Shown piece by piece: positions 50,182-58,917 of a stretch of 64,000 bases of DNA. The notes below the pieces were generated by a model. It did no database searches and was not told the origin of the DNA. It saw only the letters and a program-made list of their open reading frames with translations. Location of the stretch: the NCBI RefSeq assembly GCF_017753665.1, contig NZ_CP072524.1:2108001-2172000 (forward strand). Direction: 5' to 3'. Position numbers and translations under genes: made by a program. This DNA comes from Neisseria sicca. GTDB taxonomy: Bacteria; Pseudomonadota; Gammaproteobacteria; Burkholderiales; Neisseriaceae. Within the stretch, counting starts at the first letter, position 1. Each line of letters begins with the position of its first letter.

Positions 50182-52038
50182 TCAATTATGTTCCCAATCA
50201 ACGTGTTCGCTCAAGAAACCGCCGCTTTGGTGCGCCCAGAGTTTGGCGTAGAGGCCTTGTTTTTCGAGGAGTTCGGCGTGGCTGCCTTCTTCGATGATGC
50301 GGCCTTTGTCCAAGACGATGAGCCTGTCCATCGCGGCGATGGTGGAGAGGCGGTGGGCGATGGCGATGACGGTTTTGCCGTCCATCATTTTGTCGAGACT
50401 TTCTTGGATGGCGGCTTCGACTTCGGAGTCAAGCGCGCTGGTGGCTTCGTCGAGCAGCAGGATCGGCGCGTCTTTGAGCATGACGCGGGCGATGGCGATG
50501 CGTTGGCGCTGACCGCCGGAGAGTTTCACGCCGCGTTCGCCGACGTGGGCGTCATAGCCGCGCCGCCCTTTGGCGTCGGAAAGGTTGGGGATGAAGTCGG
50601 CGGCTTCGGCGCGTTCGGCGGCGGAAATCATTTCGGCGTCGGTGGCATCGGGGCGACCGTAAACGATGTTGTCGCGCACGGAACGGTGCAGCAGCGAGGT
50701 GTCTTGCGTGACCAAACCGATTTGGGCGCGCAGGCTTTCTTGGGTTACGCTGTCGACGTTTTGCCCGTCAATCGAAATCGTGCCGCTTTGCGGTTCGTAG
50801 AAGCGCAAAAGCAGGTTGACGATGGTGGATTTGCCCGCGCCGCTGCGTCCGATCAAGCCGACTTTTTCGCCCGGACGGATGGTAAGGTTGAAGCCGTTGA
50901 GCAGCGGTTTGCCTGCTTCGTAGGAGAAATCGACGTGTTCAAACTTGATTTCGCCTTGCGACACTTTCAGCGGCAGGGCGTTCGGCTTGTCGAGGATGGT
51001 TTGCGGTTTGGACAGGGTTACCATGCCGTCGTTGACGGTGCCGATGTTTTCAAACAATCGGGCGGATTCCCACATGATGTATTGCGACAAACCGTTGACG
51101 CGCAACGCCATGGCGGTGGCGGTGGCGACTGCGCCGACGCCGACTTGCCCGTGATACCAAAGCCAGATGCCCAGCGCGGTCGTGCCGGCGGTCAGCGAGC
51201 TGTTGACGATGAAGCTGCATGTGTGCAGGAGCGTCGCCAAACGCATTTGGGCGTGTACCGTAACCATAAATTCTTCCATCGACTGCTTGGCATAAGCCGC
51301 TTCGCGCGCGCCGTGGGAGAAGAGTTTGACGGTGGTGATGTTGGAATAGGCGTCGGTAATGCGGCCGGTCATCAGCGAGCGCGCATCCGCCTGACGCGAA
51401 GCGGTTTTGCCGAGCTTGGGAATCAGGAAGCGCATCACTAAGGCGAAGCCAATCATCCAGCCGATAAAGGGCAGCAGCAGCCAGCCGTCGAGCGCGACCA
51501 GAATCACGCCGGAAGTAATGAAATACACCAGCACATACACAACCATGTCGGCAACCGTCATCACCACGTCGCGCATCGCCAGCGCGGTCTGCATGACTTT
51601 GGCGGACACGCGGCCGGCAAATTCGTCCTGATAGAAACCGAGGCTCTGCCCCAGCATCAGGCGGTGGAAATTCCAGCGCAGGCGCATGGGGAACACGCCT
51701 TGCAGGGTTTGCAGGCGCACGTTGGACGCGAGGAAGGTCCAAAGGGCGAAAAACACCATCATTCCCGCCATCGCCGTCAACGCCCAGCCTTTTTCGGCAA
51801 ACAGGGTCGCGGGCGTGTATTTGCCAAGCCAGTCCACGACTTTGCCCATAAATTGAAATAACAAGGCTTCCATAATGCCGATACCGGCGGTAAACACCGC
51901 CAAGACGGCAATCCATTTGCGCAAGCCTTCGATGTTGCTCCAGACAAACCGCCACAGCCCTTTTTCAGGCGTTTTCGGGGCGGCTTCGGGATAGGGGTCG
52001 ATTCGGGATTCGAACCATGAGAATATTTTTTGAATCAT
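50182..52038 (-). CDS. ABC exporter, fused permease-ATPase (MsbA-like half transporter)
   Basis: 618 residues. The membrane domain (about 40-350) has roughly six helices, followed by the ATPase: Walker A GRSGAGKST, signature KLSGGQRQRIAIARV, Walker B ILLLDEATSALD, and the H-loop AHRLST. It should work as a homodimer exporting a lipid, peptide or drug-like substrate. The N-terminus SWFESRIDPYPEAAP is conserved in a group of proteobacterial exporters without a known substrate. It stands alone. MsbA proper cannot be claimed from this sequence. Confidence 0.9.
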   Translation of the reverse strand: MIQKIFSWFESRIDPYPEAAPKTPEKGLWRFVWSNIEGLRKWIAVLAVFTAGIGIMEALLFQFMGKVVDWLGKYTPATLFAEKGWALTAMAGMMVFFALWTFLASNVRLQTLQGVFPMRLRWNFHRLMLGQSLGFYQDEFAGRVSAKVMQTALAMRDVVMTVADMVVYVLVYFITSGVILVALDGWLLLPFIGWMIGFALVMRFLIPKLGKTASRQADARSLMTGRITDAYSNITTVKLFSHGAREAAYAKQSMEEFMVTVHAQMRLATLLHTCSFIVNSSLTAGTTALGIWLWYHGQVGVGAVATATAMALRVNGLSQYIMWESARLFENIGTVNDGMVTLSKPQTILDKPNALPLKVSQGEIKFEHVDFSYEAGKPLLNGFNLTIRPGEKVGLIGRSGAGKSTIVNLLLRFYEPQSGTISIDGQNVDSVTQESLRAQIGLVTQDTSLLHRSVRDNIVYGRPDATDAEMISAAERAEAADFIPNLSDAKGRRGYDAHVGERGVKLSGGQRQRIAIARVMLKDAPILLLDEATSALDSEVEAAIQESLDKMMDGKTVIAIAHRLSTIAAMDRLIVLDKGRIIEEGSHAELLEKQGLYAKLWAHQSGGFLSEHVDWEHN

Positions 52039-52315
52039 TGTATTGTTTTGATTGAGATAGAGTGGATTTCAGACGACCTCTACGGTGGGGACAGGTCGTC
52101 TGAAAACAAGTATCGGGAGTTAAAGGCATTATTTTACGGGAAAAAACGGCGGGAAGACACCGCGAAGGAGAAGCGGGAACGATAATTCGGCAGATGTTTT
52201 GCCGAGAGCGGGTTTGCCAATCTGATTTGGGTTTTGCCGAAACAAAGGTCGTCTGAAAATCCGAATGATGTTTTCAGACAACCTTTGAGTTATCGCGGAT
52301 TCACTGTTATGGCTG

Positions 52316-52444
52316 TTATCGGGTATGGCTGCTTTCGATGCCCGTTTTGATTTCGCCATAGACTTGCGAGCTGCCGCCCGTTCCCGTTGCAGAAGTACAG
52401 GCGGCAAGGAAGAAGAGGACGGTGAGGCTGAGGACGGTTTTCAT
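52316..52444 (-). CDS. 42-residue lipoprotein
   Basis: Signal sequence MKTVLSLTVLFFLAAC with lipobox LAAC (C16). The mature part has only 27 residues: a Ser/Thr/Gly linker, then QVYGEIKTGIESSHTR. GAAAGGAA lies 5 bases before the ATG. It is probably a small membrane-anchored peptide; I do not know its function. It has its own flanking DUS hairpins (52245-52289 and 52468-52508). Confidence 0.78.
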   Translation of the reverse strand: MKTVLSLTVLFFLAACTSATGTGGSSQVYGEIKTGIESSHTR

Positions 52445-52467
52445 GGGGTTCCTTTCTCGGGAGGGAA

Positions 52468-52508
52468 AGAGGTCGTCTGAAACCATATTTGGTTTCAGAC
52501 GACCTTTT
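52468..52508 (-). terminator. DUS terminator of the DUF3579-GNAT gene
   Basis: GAGGTCGTCTGAAACCA and TGGTTTCAGACGACCTTTT, next to the stop at 52512. Confidence 0.83.
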
Positions 52509-52511
52509 GGG

Positions 52512-53348
52512 TTATTTAGGATCGCAGCGGAAATGGTATGCGCAGATTTCGAAGCCGTTTTTGAAATACAGGCGGTGCGCATCGACGCGGTCGTGATTGA
52601 CGTGGACGTTAAGGTGGATTTTGGTTACGCCCGTTTCCGCACCGATTTTGCGGACTTCTGCCAACAGGCGTGAGGCGTAACCTTTGCGGCGGCTTTGCGG
52701 CAGGGTAACGATGTCGTCGATGTGGATATGGCAGCCGCTGGCGAGGTTGCAGGATTCGCGGAAGCCGCAGACAGCGACGGCGTTGTGTTTGCCTTCTTCG
52801 AAAATACCCAAGAGGCGGTAGCCGGCGGGGCGTTGGACGGTGTTGATTTGTTCGGTGAATTTGCTGATGTCGGTCAATGCGGAACGCAGGACGCTGAGGG
52901 CGGCGAAGGCAGTGGATGTGTCTTCGGGCGGGATTTCGCGCAGAATGTATTCGGCAGCGGCGGCTTCGGCCTGTGCTTTTTCGGCGGCGTGTTTTTCTTC
53001 GATGGCTTGTGCCAGCAGGACGCGTTCGGCCGGTTCGCCTTGCGCTTTGTCTTCCTGTTCTTTCAAAAGCTCTTTGCAGTCGATGATGCGCAAGTCGTTG
53101 TCGGCGGCAAAGTCCATCAGGAAACGGAACATCTGCGGATTGTCTTCTTCGAGTTTCTTATCGACGGCGACGCAGCGGACGTTGTCCACCAGCATGGGGC
53201 GCACCCAGTTGGAGTAGGACAACCGGTTGTCTTTGGTGAATGAGGACAATATGCCGCACAAGCGTTCTGCCCAGTCGCTGGGACGGAAAATCTTGCCTTT
53301 GTTGGTTGTGCCGTGAATCACGACTTCGTAGGGGTTGCAGACTAACAT
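52512..53348 (-). CDS. DUF3579 domain fused to a GNAT acetyltransferase
   Basis: 278 residues from the ATG at 53348. Residues 1-100 form a DUF3579 domain (VIHGTTNKGKIFRPSDWAERL; NWVRPMLVDNVRCVAVDK). An Ala/Glu-rich linker follows (about 105-140). The C-terminal half is a GNAT fold with acetyl-CoA loop LPQSRRKGYASRLLAEV and a final strand LYFKNGFEIC. The substrate is unknown. DUF3579 is often a free-standing 100-residue protein in beta-proteobacteria, so the fusion hints that the two act together. Confidence 0.85.
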   Translation of the reverse strand: MLVCNPYEVVIHGTTNKGKIFRPSDWAERLCGILSSFTKDNRLSYSNWVRPMLVDNVRCVAVDKKLEEDNPQMFRFLMDFAADNDLRIIDCKELLKEQEDKAQGEPAERVLLAQAIEEKHAAEKAQAEAAAAEYILREIPPEDTSTAFAALSVLRSALTDISKFTEQINTVQRPAGYRLLGIFEEGKHNAVAVCGFRESCNLASGCHIHIDDIVTLPQSRRKGYASRLLAEVRKIGAETGVTKIHLNVHVNHDRVDAHRLYFKNGFEICAYHFRCDPK

Positions 53349-53894
53349 GGCGGTTTCCTGTGTAGAGTTTGAAATTCGGGCGGACACATGAAAACAGGAT
53401 ATTCAAATTGCCGCCGTTCCTTTTTGCGGGAAGGACGGCGCGGGCCATTCCTGTTTGAATGTACGGTCAGATGGTGGGTGGGATAAATGCTTTGTGTCCG
53501 TTTTTGATTGATTTCACTATAAGAATGTTCATGATTATACCGCACAGTCCGGGTTTCGTGGCAGTCGGGCGGATGTAAGCCGCTTTTGAGGTCGTCTGAA
53601 ACTGAAAGAAGCCGGTTTCGCTGAAATAAATAAAGCGGTGCTTGTCCGAACCTTTTTCAGACGACCTGTTTGCCGCAGCATTGTTTTCTCCGTCCTGCCA
53701 ACCTGCTTGCATTGATACTGCTTAATTACTTAATTATCGGCTCTCATTCCTGCCCCACTCAGGCGGAGGTGGGAGGGGCGGTTGAGGGCTGGTGTCGTTC
53801 AAAAGCAAAGCGAATCAGTTAAAAATAAAAAAGGCGCATCATGCGCCCTTTTTGTCTTTGATACGTCGTCCGAAACCCGACGAAGGACAAACCG
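53349..53894. other. Intergenic region, DUF3579-GNAT / rmuC
   Basis: 546 bases with two single DUS (about 53590 and 53657), a degenerate dRS3-like GC stretch around 53745, and the rmuC terminator. I see no convincing gene. Confidence 0.6.
53826..53855 (-). terminator. Intrinsic terminator of rmuC
   Basis: On the minus strand AAAAAGGGCGCAT, one base, ATGCGCCTTTTTT: a tight stem followed by T-rich DNA, 40 bases past the rmuC stop. Confidence 0.8.
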
Positions 53895-55406
53895 TCAATC
53901 TTCTTCCCCTTCCGGCAAACCTTGATCCTGCAAAGTATCCTGCAAGGCGGATTCTTGGGCGGTTTCCACCAAATCGCGTTGCAGGCGTTTGGTGGTTTTC
54001 ACGCCCAACGCGCGCAGTTTTTCGGCGCGGCTGACGAGGTTGCCGCGTCCTTGCGAGAGCTGTTTGAAGGCTTGTTGGAACTGGTTTTGCGCTTGGTCGA
54101 TGTTTTTGCCGACGCCCTCGAGCGTTTGGACGAAGCCGGTGAATTTGTCGTAAAGCCTGCCGCCTTCTACCGCGATGGCGAGGGCGTTTTGGTTTTGCTG
54201 CTCGTTGCGCCAGATGTGGGCGACGGTGCGCAGGGTGGCGAGCAGCGTACTCGGGCCGACCGGCATGATGCGCTTGTCGAAACATTCTTGGAACAGGGCG
54301 GTATCGTGTTGCAAGGCGAGCAGATAGGCGGGTTCGACGGGGATGAACATAAACACGAAGTCCAGCGTGCGCACGCCTTCGAGGTCGGTATAATCTTTTT
54401 GCGAAAGGCTGCGGATGTGGGCGCGGATGCTGGCGACGTGGGCGGCGAGTTCGCGCTCGGCGGTTGCAGCGTCGGCGGCTTGGGTGTAGCGGACGTAGGC
54501 GGTCAGCGAGACTTTGGAATCGATGACGATTTGTTTGCCTTCGGGCAGGTTGACGAGGACGTCGGGCTGGAGGCGGCGCGCGCCGTCTTCTTCTTGGCGG
54601 ACGGCGGCGGCTTGGACGGTGTATTCGCGCCCTTTTTGCAGGCCGGAATGTTCCAAAACGCTTTCTAAAATCATCTCGCCCCAGTTGCCTTGGGTTTTGT
54701 TTTGCGTGCCGGTGAGCGCGTCGGTGAGGGCTTTGGCGTCGCTGTGCAGCTGGGTGTTGAGGGTTTGCAGACGTTTGAGTTCGTTTTCGAGGGTCAGCCT
54801 TTCGCGCGCTTCTTTTTCATAAGTTTGCTGCACAAGCTCGCTGAAGCCGTGGATGCGTTCGTTGAGCGGAGTGAGCAGTTGGTTGAGGTGGTCGCGGTTT
54901 TGCTCGGTGAAGCGGCGGCTTTTCTCTTCCAAAATGGTGTTGGCGAGGTTTTGAAACTGGTCGCCCAAGCTTTGTCGGGCTTCGGCAAGGAGCTTGAGCT
55001 TTTCGTCGGCGGCGAGGCGTTCCTGTTCGAGCTGGATGTGGAGGCGTTCGTTGCGGACGTGCAGGTTGTGCGCGTTTTCCTGAAGCTCGGCGTAATCTTG
55101 TTTCAGACGACCTGCTTCCTGTTCGCGCTCTTGGAGGTAGCCGATTTGGCGTTCGGCGGCGGCGAAGCGGTTGCCCAATTCCTGCAACTCGCCCTGCAAA
55201 TCTTGGACATGATAGCGCGCATCGGCAAGCTCGGCGGCGGTTTGCGCCTGATTTTGTTCGGCAAATTCAAGATGCTGGCGGCATTCGGCAAGCGATTGCA
55301 TCAGGGCAAACTGCTGCGTCTGCGCCTTGTTGCGGGCGAGCAGCCAAGTAATGAGCGCGCCGGACAAAAAGGCAAGCGCGGCGGTCAGAAGGAGCGGGAG
55401 ATTCAT
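53895..55406 (-). CDS. rmuC: RmuC-family DNA recombination protein
   Basis: 503 residues from the ATG at 55406; the frame continues upstream through a DUS without family similarity. An N-terminal membrane segment (3-23) is followed by a long coiled coil (about 25-240). The nuclease-like RmuC domain has GNWGEMILESVLEHSGL, LQPDVLVNLPEGKQIVIDSKVSL and RIMPVGPSTLLATLRTV. RmuC limits DNA inversions at short inverted repeats in E. coli, of interest in a genome full of inverted DUS pairs. Confidence 0.94.
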   Translation of the reverse strand: MNLPLLLTAALAFLSGALITWLLARNKAQTQQFALMQSLAECRQHLEFAEQNQAQTAAELADARYHVQDLQGELQELGNRFAAAERQIGYLQEREQEAGRLKQDYAELQENAHNLHVRNERLHIQLEQERLAADEKLKLLAEARQSLGDQFQNLANTILEEKSRRFTEQNRDHLNQLLTPLNERIHGFSELVQQTYEKEARERLTLENELKRLQTLNTQLHSDAKALTDALTGTQNKTQGNWGEMILESVLEHSGLQKGREYTVQAAAVRQEEDGARRLQPDVLVNLPEGKQIVIDSKVSLTAYVRYTQAADAATAERELAAHVASIRAHIRSLSQKDYTDLEGVRTLDFVFMFIPVEPAYLLALQHDTALFQECFDKRIMPVGPSTLLATLRTVAHIWRNEQQNQNALAIAVEGGRLYDKFTGFVQTLEGVGKNIDQAQNQFQQAFKQLSQGRGNLVSRAEKLRALGVKTTKRLQRDLVETAQESALQDTLQDQGLPEGEED

Positions 55407-56120
55407 AGGTCGTCTGAAAACGGAAAAAGCAAAAACGGCAATATAGCATGTTTGCAAGGCAAGCTCGCTGCGCGCTTGAGTAGGATAGGGCGGAATGGCT
55501 GATAAACCGATGCCGAGCAGCGGGTCGCAGAATGCAGGGCGCAGCAGTCGTATCCAACCGATTTCATTGGGGGCGAACAACAGAGCCGAAACAGAAAGCC
55601 TTTTCAGACGACCCTGCCAACATATAAAGATAGACAGGTCGTCTGAAAACCTGAAAACAAGTTTTACACGTTTCGTTGCGCCGGATGAGAGATTTATTTA
55701 ATGAGCGATTTCACAAGAAAACAGCGGATTCAGGTTTGTCGGGCAGGGATTTTGGTTTCAGACGACCTGTTTTTGCCAAAAATGGATAGATAATTTAAAA
55801 AATGGCAATGGCGATTATAGTCTAAGGCTAAAAACCAAAAAGCCAAGCGGAAAAGTGTTGTTTTTTATCTGATTGAAAAATAAAAGGAAAATTTAAAATT
55901 TGTCTGAAATGATGTAATTTGGCAACAAAAAATCCGAGAGCATCTATTCTAAAATAAACAATTTGTAATCGGCTTGTAACTAAAACATCGGTGTCATTCC
56001 GCAAGACATCGGTGTCATTTTCAAAACCAAAAATAATTTATCAAAATAATTACATTATAGCATTAATACCGCTATTTTCTTTACAAAAAAACTGTATAAT
56101 TTATCAATTAAGGCGGTATC
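55407..56120. other. AT-rich regulatory region upstream of the small-peptide cluster
   Basis: 714 bases with three DUS in the first 360 bases, then increasingly AT-rich DNA. A 14-bp direct repeat lies at 55985 and 56006. A TATAAT box is at 56095-56100, but no well-spaced -35 is visible. No gene above 20 codons is convincing before 56121. Confidence 0.55.
55985..56019. promoter_or_regulatory. 14-bp direct repeat spaced two helical turns (operator candidate)
   Basis: ACATCGGTGTCATT occurs at 55985-55998 and 56006-56019, exactly 21 bases apart start to start, about 75-110 bases before the TATAAT box. That spacing puts both on the same DNA face, as for an activator or repressor dimer pair. Confidence 0.5.
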
Positions 56121-56177
56121 ATGATCCCTATCGATACGGCAGACACGCCGACGGAGAATGCAGATGTTATTAAATAA
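56121..56177 (+). CDS. Possible 18-codon leader peptide
   Basis: ATG at 56121 with AAGGCGG 5 bases upstream, encoding MIPIDTADTPTENADVIK before TAA. It has a better ribosome site than many real genes but no known relative. It is acidic and hydrophilic, unlike the peptides that follow, and may be a leader or a chance frame. Confidence 0.35.
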   Translation: MIPIDTADTPTENADVIK

Positions 56178-56209
56178 CATTTGATGAATATGAGAAAGGA
56201 TTACCCGAA

Positions 56210-56317
56210 ATGAAAAATTTATTGACCTTAGCCGCAGCCTCTTTAATCGGTATGGCAGGCGTTACCGTTTCAGCCGCTATGGTTGTCCGCAATATCGAAA
56301 CTGCTGCAAAAAAATAA
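56210..56317 (+). CDS. Small hydrophobic peptide 1 of a three-member paralogous family
   Basis: 35 residues: MKNLLTLAAASLIGMAGVTV, then SAAMVVRNIETAAKK. GAAAGGA lies 9 bases before the ATG. It shares MKxLxxLAAASLIGMxG with peptides 2 and 3. The shared part looks like a Sec-type signal or single membrane helix; the tail is short, amphipathic and basic at its end. No family known to me. The presence of three copies with separate ribosome sites argues that they are real genes. Confidence 0.65.
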   Translation: MKNLLTLAAASLIGMAGVTVSAAMVVRNIETAAKK

Positions 56318-56494
56318 TTTGAAAACAAACGAAATATTTTAAACGCTTCCCAAAACCCCACAAACAACCCTTCCCGCCCAAGGCGGAGCGGCTTTCGGCT
56401 TTCAACCGATTCCGGCATCAGATGCCGACACAAGCGCGAACCGCAGACCGCCAGATTCGATTCAGCGGCGGGAACAAAAGAAAGAGAGATTACC

Positions 56495-56599
56495 ATGAAA
56501 AACTTAATCAAATTGGCAGCCGCCTCCCTGATTGGCATGTCCGGTCTGACCGCCAGTGCGACGACCGTCGCCAAAAACATCGCCGAAGCCGGCAAATAA
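56495..56599 (+). CDS. Small hydrophobic peptide 2 of the paralogous family
   Basis: 34 residues: MKNLIKLAAASLIGMSGLTA, then SATTVAKNIAEAGK. AAAGAGAG lies 5 bases before the ATG. It is about 60% identical to peptides 1 and 3. The 177-base gap before it is GC-richer, contains no DUS and no obvious promoter, so it may be cotranscribed with peptide 1. Confidence 0.65.
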   Translation: MKNLIKLAAASLIGMSGLTASATTVAKNIAEAGK

Positions 56600-56652
56600 T
56601 AAGCCGACCCGACGATAACATCCGCAACACAAACACAAGAAAGAGACTCAAA

Positions 56653-56760
56653 ATGAAAGAATTGATCAAACTCGCCGCCGCATCCCTGATCGGTATGTCC
56701 GGTCTGGCCGCCGGCGCGACCCACATCGCCGACAATATGCGTACTGCAATTAAAAAATAA
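56653..56760 (+). CDS. Small hydrophobic peptide 3 of the paralogous family
   Basis: 35 residues: MKELIKLAAASLIGMSGLAA, then GATHIADNMRTAIKK. AAGAAAGAGA lies 6 bases before the ATG, the same type of site as for peptide 2. It starts 53 bases after peptide 2. All three end in one or two lysines. A DUS terminator follows, so the three (with the possible leader) form one transcription unit. Confidence 0.65.
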   Translation: MKELIKLAAASLIGMSGLAAGATHIADNMRTAIKK

Positions 56761-56801
56761 GCTCGGGCTGTTTTAAACCCCCAAGCTCTTGGAAGTAACA
56801 G

Positions 56802-56838
56802 CAAAGGTCGTCTGAAAATTTTCAGACGACCTTTTTTG
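56802..56838 (+). terminator. DUS terminator of the small-peptide cluster
   Basis: CAAAGGTCGTCTGAAAATT with TTCAGACGACCTTTTTTG, a tight stem with a T run. It may also serve the ABC ATPase gene from the other side. Confidence 0.85.
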
Positions 56839-56878
56839 ATTTGTCCGACGGGTCAAACGACAGGCGGGACACAAAACA

Positions 56879-57817
56879 TCATCGCAAGGGTTCAAACCAA
56901 ACGATTTGTTCTTTATCGATATGTATCGGCACGGTATCGCCGGCGGGTAAGTGTTCGGCGGGTAACAGGGTGGTCAGTTCGCCGTATTCGGGGTGGGCGA
57001 AGGTCAGGCGCAGGCTGTCTGGCAAGGGCGTGAGGGACAGGATGCGGCAGGGTGTGCCTTGCGGGTCGGGACGGATGGCGTGTGTCGGGATGTGGCGCGC
57101 ATCGTCGGTGTTGGGCAGCCCGAGCAGGCGGGCGGCTTGGGCGTTGGCGGGGCGGCGGAAGAGTTCGGCGGGCGTGCCGTATTGGAGGATGCGCCCTTCG
57201 TGCATGAGGGCGATATGGTCTGCCAGCGCGGCGGCTTCTTCGGGGGAATGGGTCACGAGGACGGCGGGGATGTTTTGACGGCGGATGCTCTCGTCGGTCA
57301 GGCGGTAGAGGGTGTGGCGCAGGTGGGTGTCGAGGCTGGAGAAGGCTTCGTCCAAGAGGAGCAGGGACGGTTTGATAATCAGGGCGCGGGCAAGGGCGAG
57401 GCGTTGCTGTTCGCCGCCGGAGAGGCTGCCGGGTTTGCGGCGGGCTTCGTTTTCCAAACCGATGTCGCGCAGCGCCTGCATGGTTTGTGCTTCGATTTCG
57501 GCTTTGGGCAGGCGGCGCATTTTGAGTCCGAAACCGACGTTTTCTTGGGCGGTCAGGTGCGGGAACAGGGCGTAGTCTTGGAACATAAGCGAGACGTTGC
57601 GCTTTTCGGGCGGGACGGCGGTGATATTTTGCCCGTCCAGCCAGACTTCGCCGCTGTCGGGTTTGACGATGCCTGCGATGATTTTGAGCAGGGTGGATTT
57701 GCCGCAGCCGGAGCGTCCGAGGACGGCGAGGGTTTCGCCGGCGGCGACGGTCAGGCTGATGCGGTCGGCGACAGTTTTGCTGTCGAAGCGTTTGCAGATG
57801 TCGGTAAGTCGGAGCAT
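56879..57817 (-). CDS. ABC transporter ATP-binding protein (iron/spermidine/thiamine importer type)
   Basis: 312 residues. ATPase motifs: GRSGCGKSTLLK (Walker A), FQDYALFPHLTAQENVGFGL (Q-loop), SLSGGEQQRLALARAL (signature), LLLLDEAFSSLD (Walker B), VLVTHSPEEA (H-loop). A C-terminal TOBE-like regulatory domain of about 80 residues follows. It belongs to the group that energises import of ferric iron, polyamines, sulfate or thiamine. No permease or binding-protein gene is adjacent, so the substrate is open. It does not resemble FbpC closely. Confidence 0.88.
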   Translation of the reverse strand: MLRLTDICKRFDSKTVADRISLTVAAGETLAVLGRSGCGKSTLLKIIAGIVKPDSGEVWLDGQNITAVPPEKRNVSLMFQDYALFPHLTAQENVGFGLKMRRLPKAEIEAQTMQALRDIGLENEARRKPGSLSGGEQQRLALARALIIKPSLLLLDEAFSSLDTHLRHTLYRLTDESIRRQNIPAVLVTHSPEEAAALADHIALMHEGRILQYGTPAELFRRPANAQAARLLGLPNTDDARHIPTHAIRPDPQGTPCRILSLTPLPDSLRLTFAHPEYGELTTLLPAEHLPAGDTVPIHIDKEQIVWFEPLR

Positions 57818-57883
57818 GGGTTTCAGACGACCTTTTGGGGAATCGTGAAAGGGAAACGGCGGGGTTTTGTTTATTGGTTTCGT

Positions 57884-58762
57884 TTAGCGGCAAAGGCTGT
57901 CCAGCCAAAGGCTTAGCGGATGCTGCCTGTCGAGCGCGCCGTAGCGTTTGAGGGCTTCGAGGGTAACGAGCTGGGCATCGTGCATCATGGTTTGGGACAA
58001 CATGGTTTCGATGATTTGTGAAACGTTCATCAATTCAAACCCTGCGACTTCGCCGTCTTGGTTTTCGGGGCGGACGGTTTCGGGCAGGACGATGTCGAAG
58101 ATGTGCAGGATTTCGTTGTGGATGCCGCGCGAGACGGGACGCAGGCTGTGGATTCGGGCGGCGGGTCGGAGGGTGTCGAGGGCGGGCGGCATCAGTCCGG
58201 CTTCTTCTTCGCTTTCGCGGCAGACGGCTTCAAACGGAGTTTCGCCGCTGGCAATGCCGCCACCGACGAGGTTGTCGAGTTTGTTGGGATCGATGGCTTT
58301 GTGCGGGCTGCGGCGGCCTATCCAAAAATACCAGCTACCGTCGGTTTGCACCAGTCCGTTGAGGTGGACGGCTTGGCTCATGAGTCCGAACGGGCGGAAG
58401 GCGGCGCGTTCCAACGCAAAGAGAATCTTGCCCGCGTCGTCGCACACGTCAAACTTTTCGTCGCGCCAGCCGTGCAGCAGTCCGAGGCTTTTCCATTCGT
58501 GCGCCAAGTGCTGCAAACTGTCGCCCATCGCCAGCCAGTTGTCTGTTTGCAGGCAGAGGTCGTCTGAAATTTCAGAAAGCCCTTCCTGCCAGTCTTGTTT
58601 GATCCGTTCGCGCCAAAACGGATTCAGACGACCCAAAGCCAGCCCGTTCAGATAGAGCGTGTTCCAGTCGTCCGACGCGCCGTAACTTGCCCGCGCCCAA
58701 TCGTAGAGCGCGTCGTGGGTGCGGCGGTCGATCGTTTCGGAAAAACAAGGGTGCGAAGACAT
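57884..58762 (-). CDS. NUDIX hydrolase with N-terminal DUF4743 domain
   Basis: 292 residues. The Nudix box is GGGIASGETPFEAVCRESEE followed by EAGL, with all consensus acids. The N-terminal half (residues 1-130) matches the DUF4743 region found in front of Nudix domains in thiamine-pyrophosphokinase-like proteins (RLNPFWRERI; LHGWRDEKFDV). The substrate is a nucleoside diphosphate derivative, identity unknown. Two DUS in frame lie around residues 47-68. It diverges from the carbonic anhydrase gene. Confidence 0.88.
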   Translation of the reverse strand: MSSHPCFSETIDRRTHDALYDWARASYGASDDWNTLYLNGLALGRLNPFWRERIKQDWQEGLSEISDDLCLQTDNWLAMGDSLQHLAHEWKSLGLLHGWRDEKFDVCDDAGKILFALERAAFRPFGLMSQAVHLNGLVQTDGSWYFWIGRRSPHKAIDPNKLDNLVGGGIASGETPFEAVCRESEEEAGLMPPALDTLRPAARIHSLRPVSRGIHNEILHIFDIVLPETVRPENQDGEVAGFELMNVSQIIETMLSQTMMHDAQLVTLEALKRYGALDRQHPLSLWLDSLCR

Positions 58763-58917
58763 GGCCGTTCCTCAGTCCAATCATAAACATAAAGCGGATT
58801 GTATCTGCTTTGTTTCAATTTGCAATCAACTCTATCCATAGCCGGACGGTACACAATGCAAAGCCAAACCGCCTGAAAACCGCTATAATCGTCCCATTCT
58901 GTCGGAGGTCCAACACC

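Noticed and set aside
50188..51441. Plus-strand frame of 417 codons opposite the ABC exporter
   Set aside because: The ABC motifs on the minus strand are unmistakable; the opposite frame is Gly/Phe/Asp-rich shadow sequence.
56183..56213. Nine-codon frame ATGAATATG... overlapping the start of peptide 1 by ATGA
   Set aside because: Too short to support; it may arise by chance from the AT-rich leader.
56879..57817. fbpC assignment for the orphan ABC ATPase
   Set aside because: Sequence around Walker A and the signature differs clearly from what I know of neisserial FbpC, and no fbpA/fbpB genes adjoin it.
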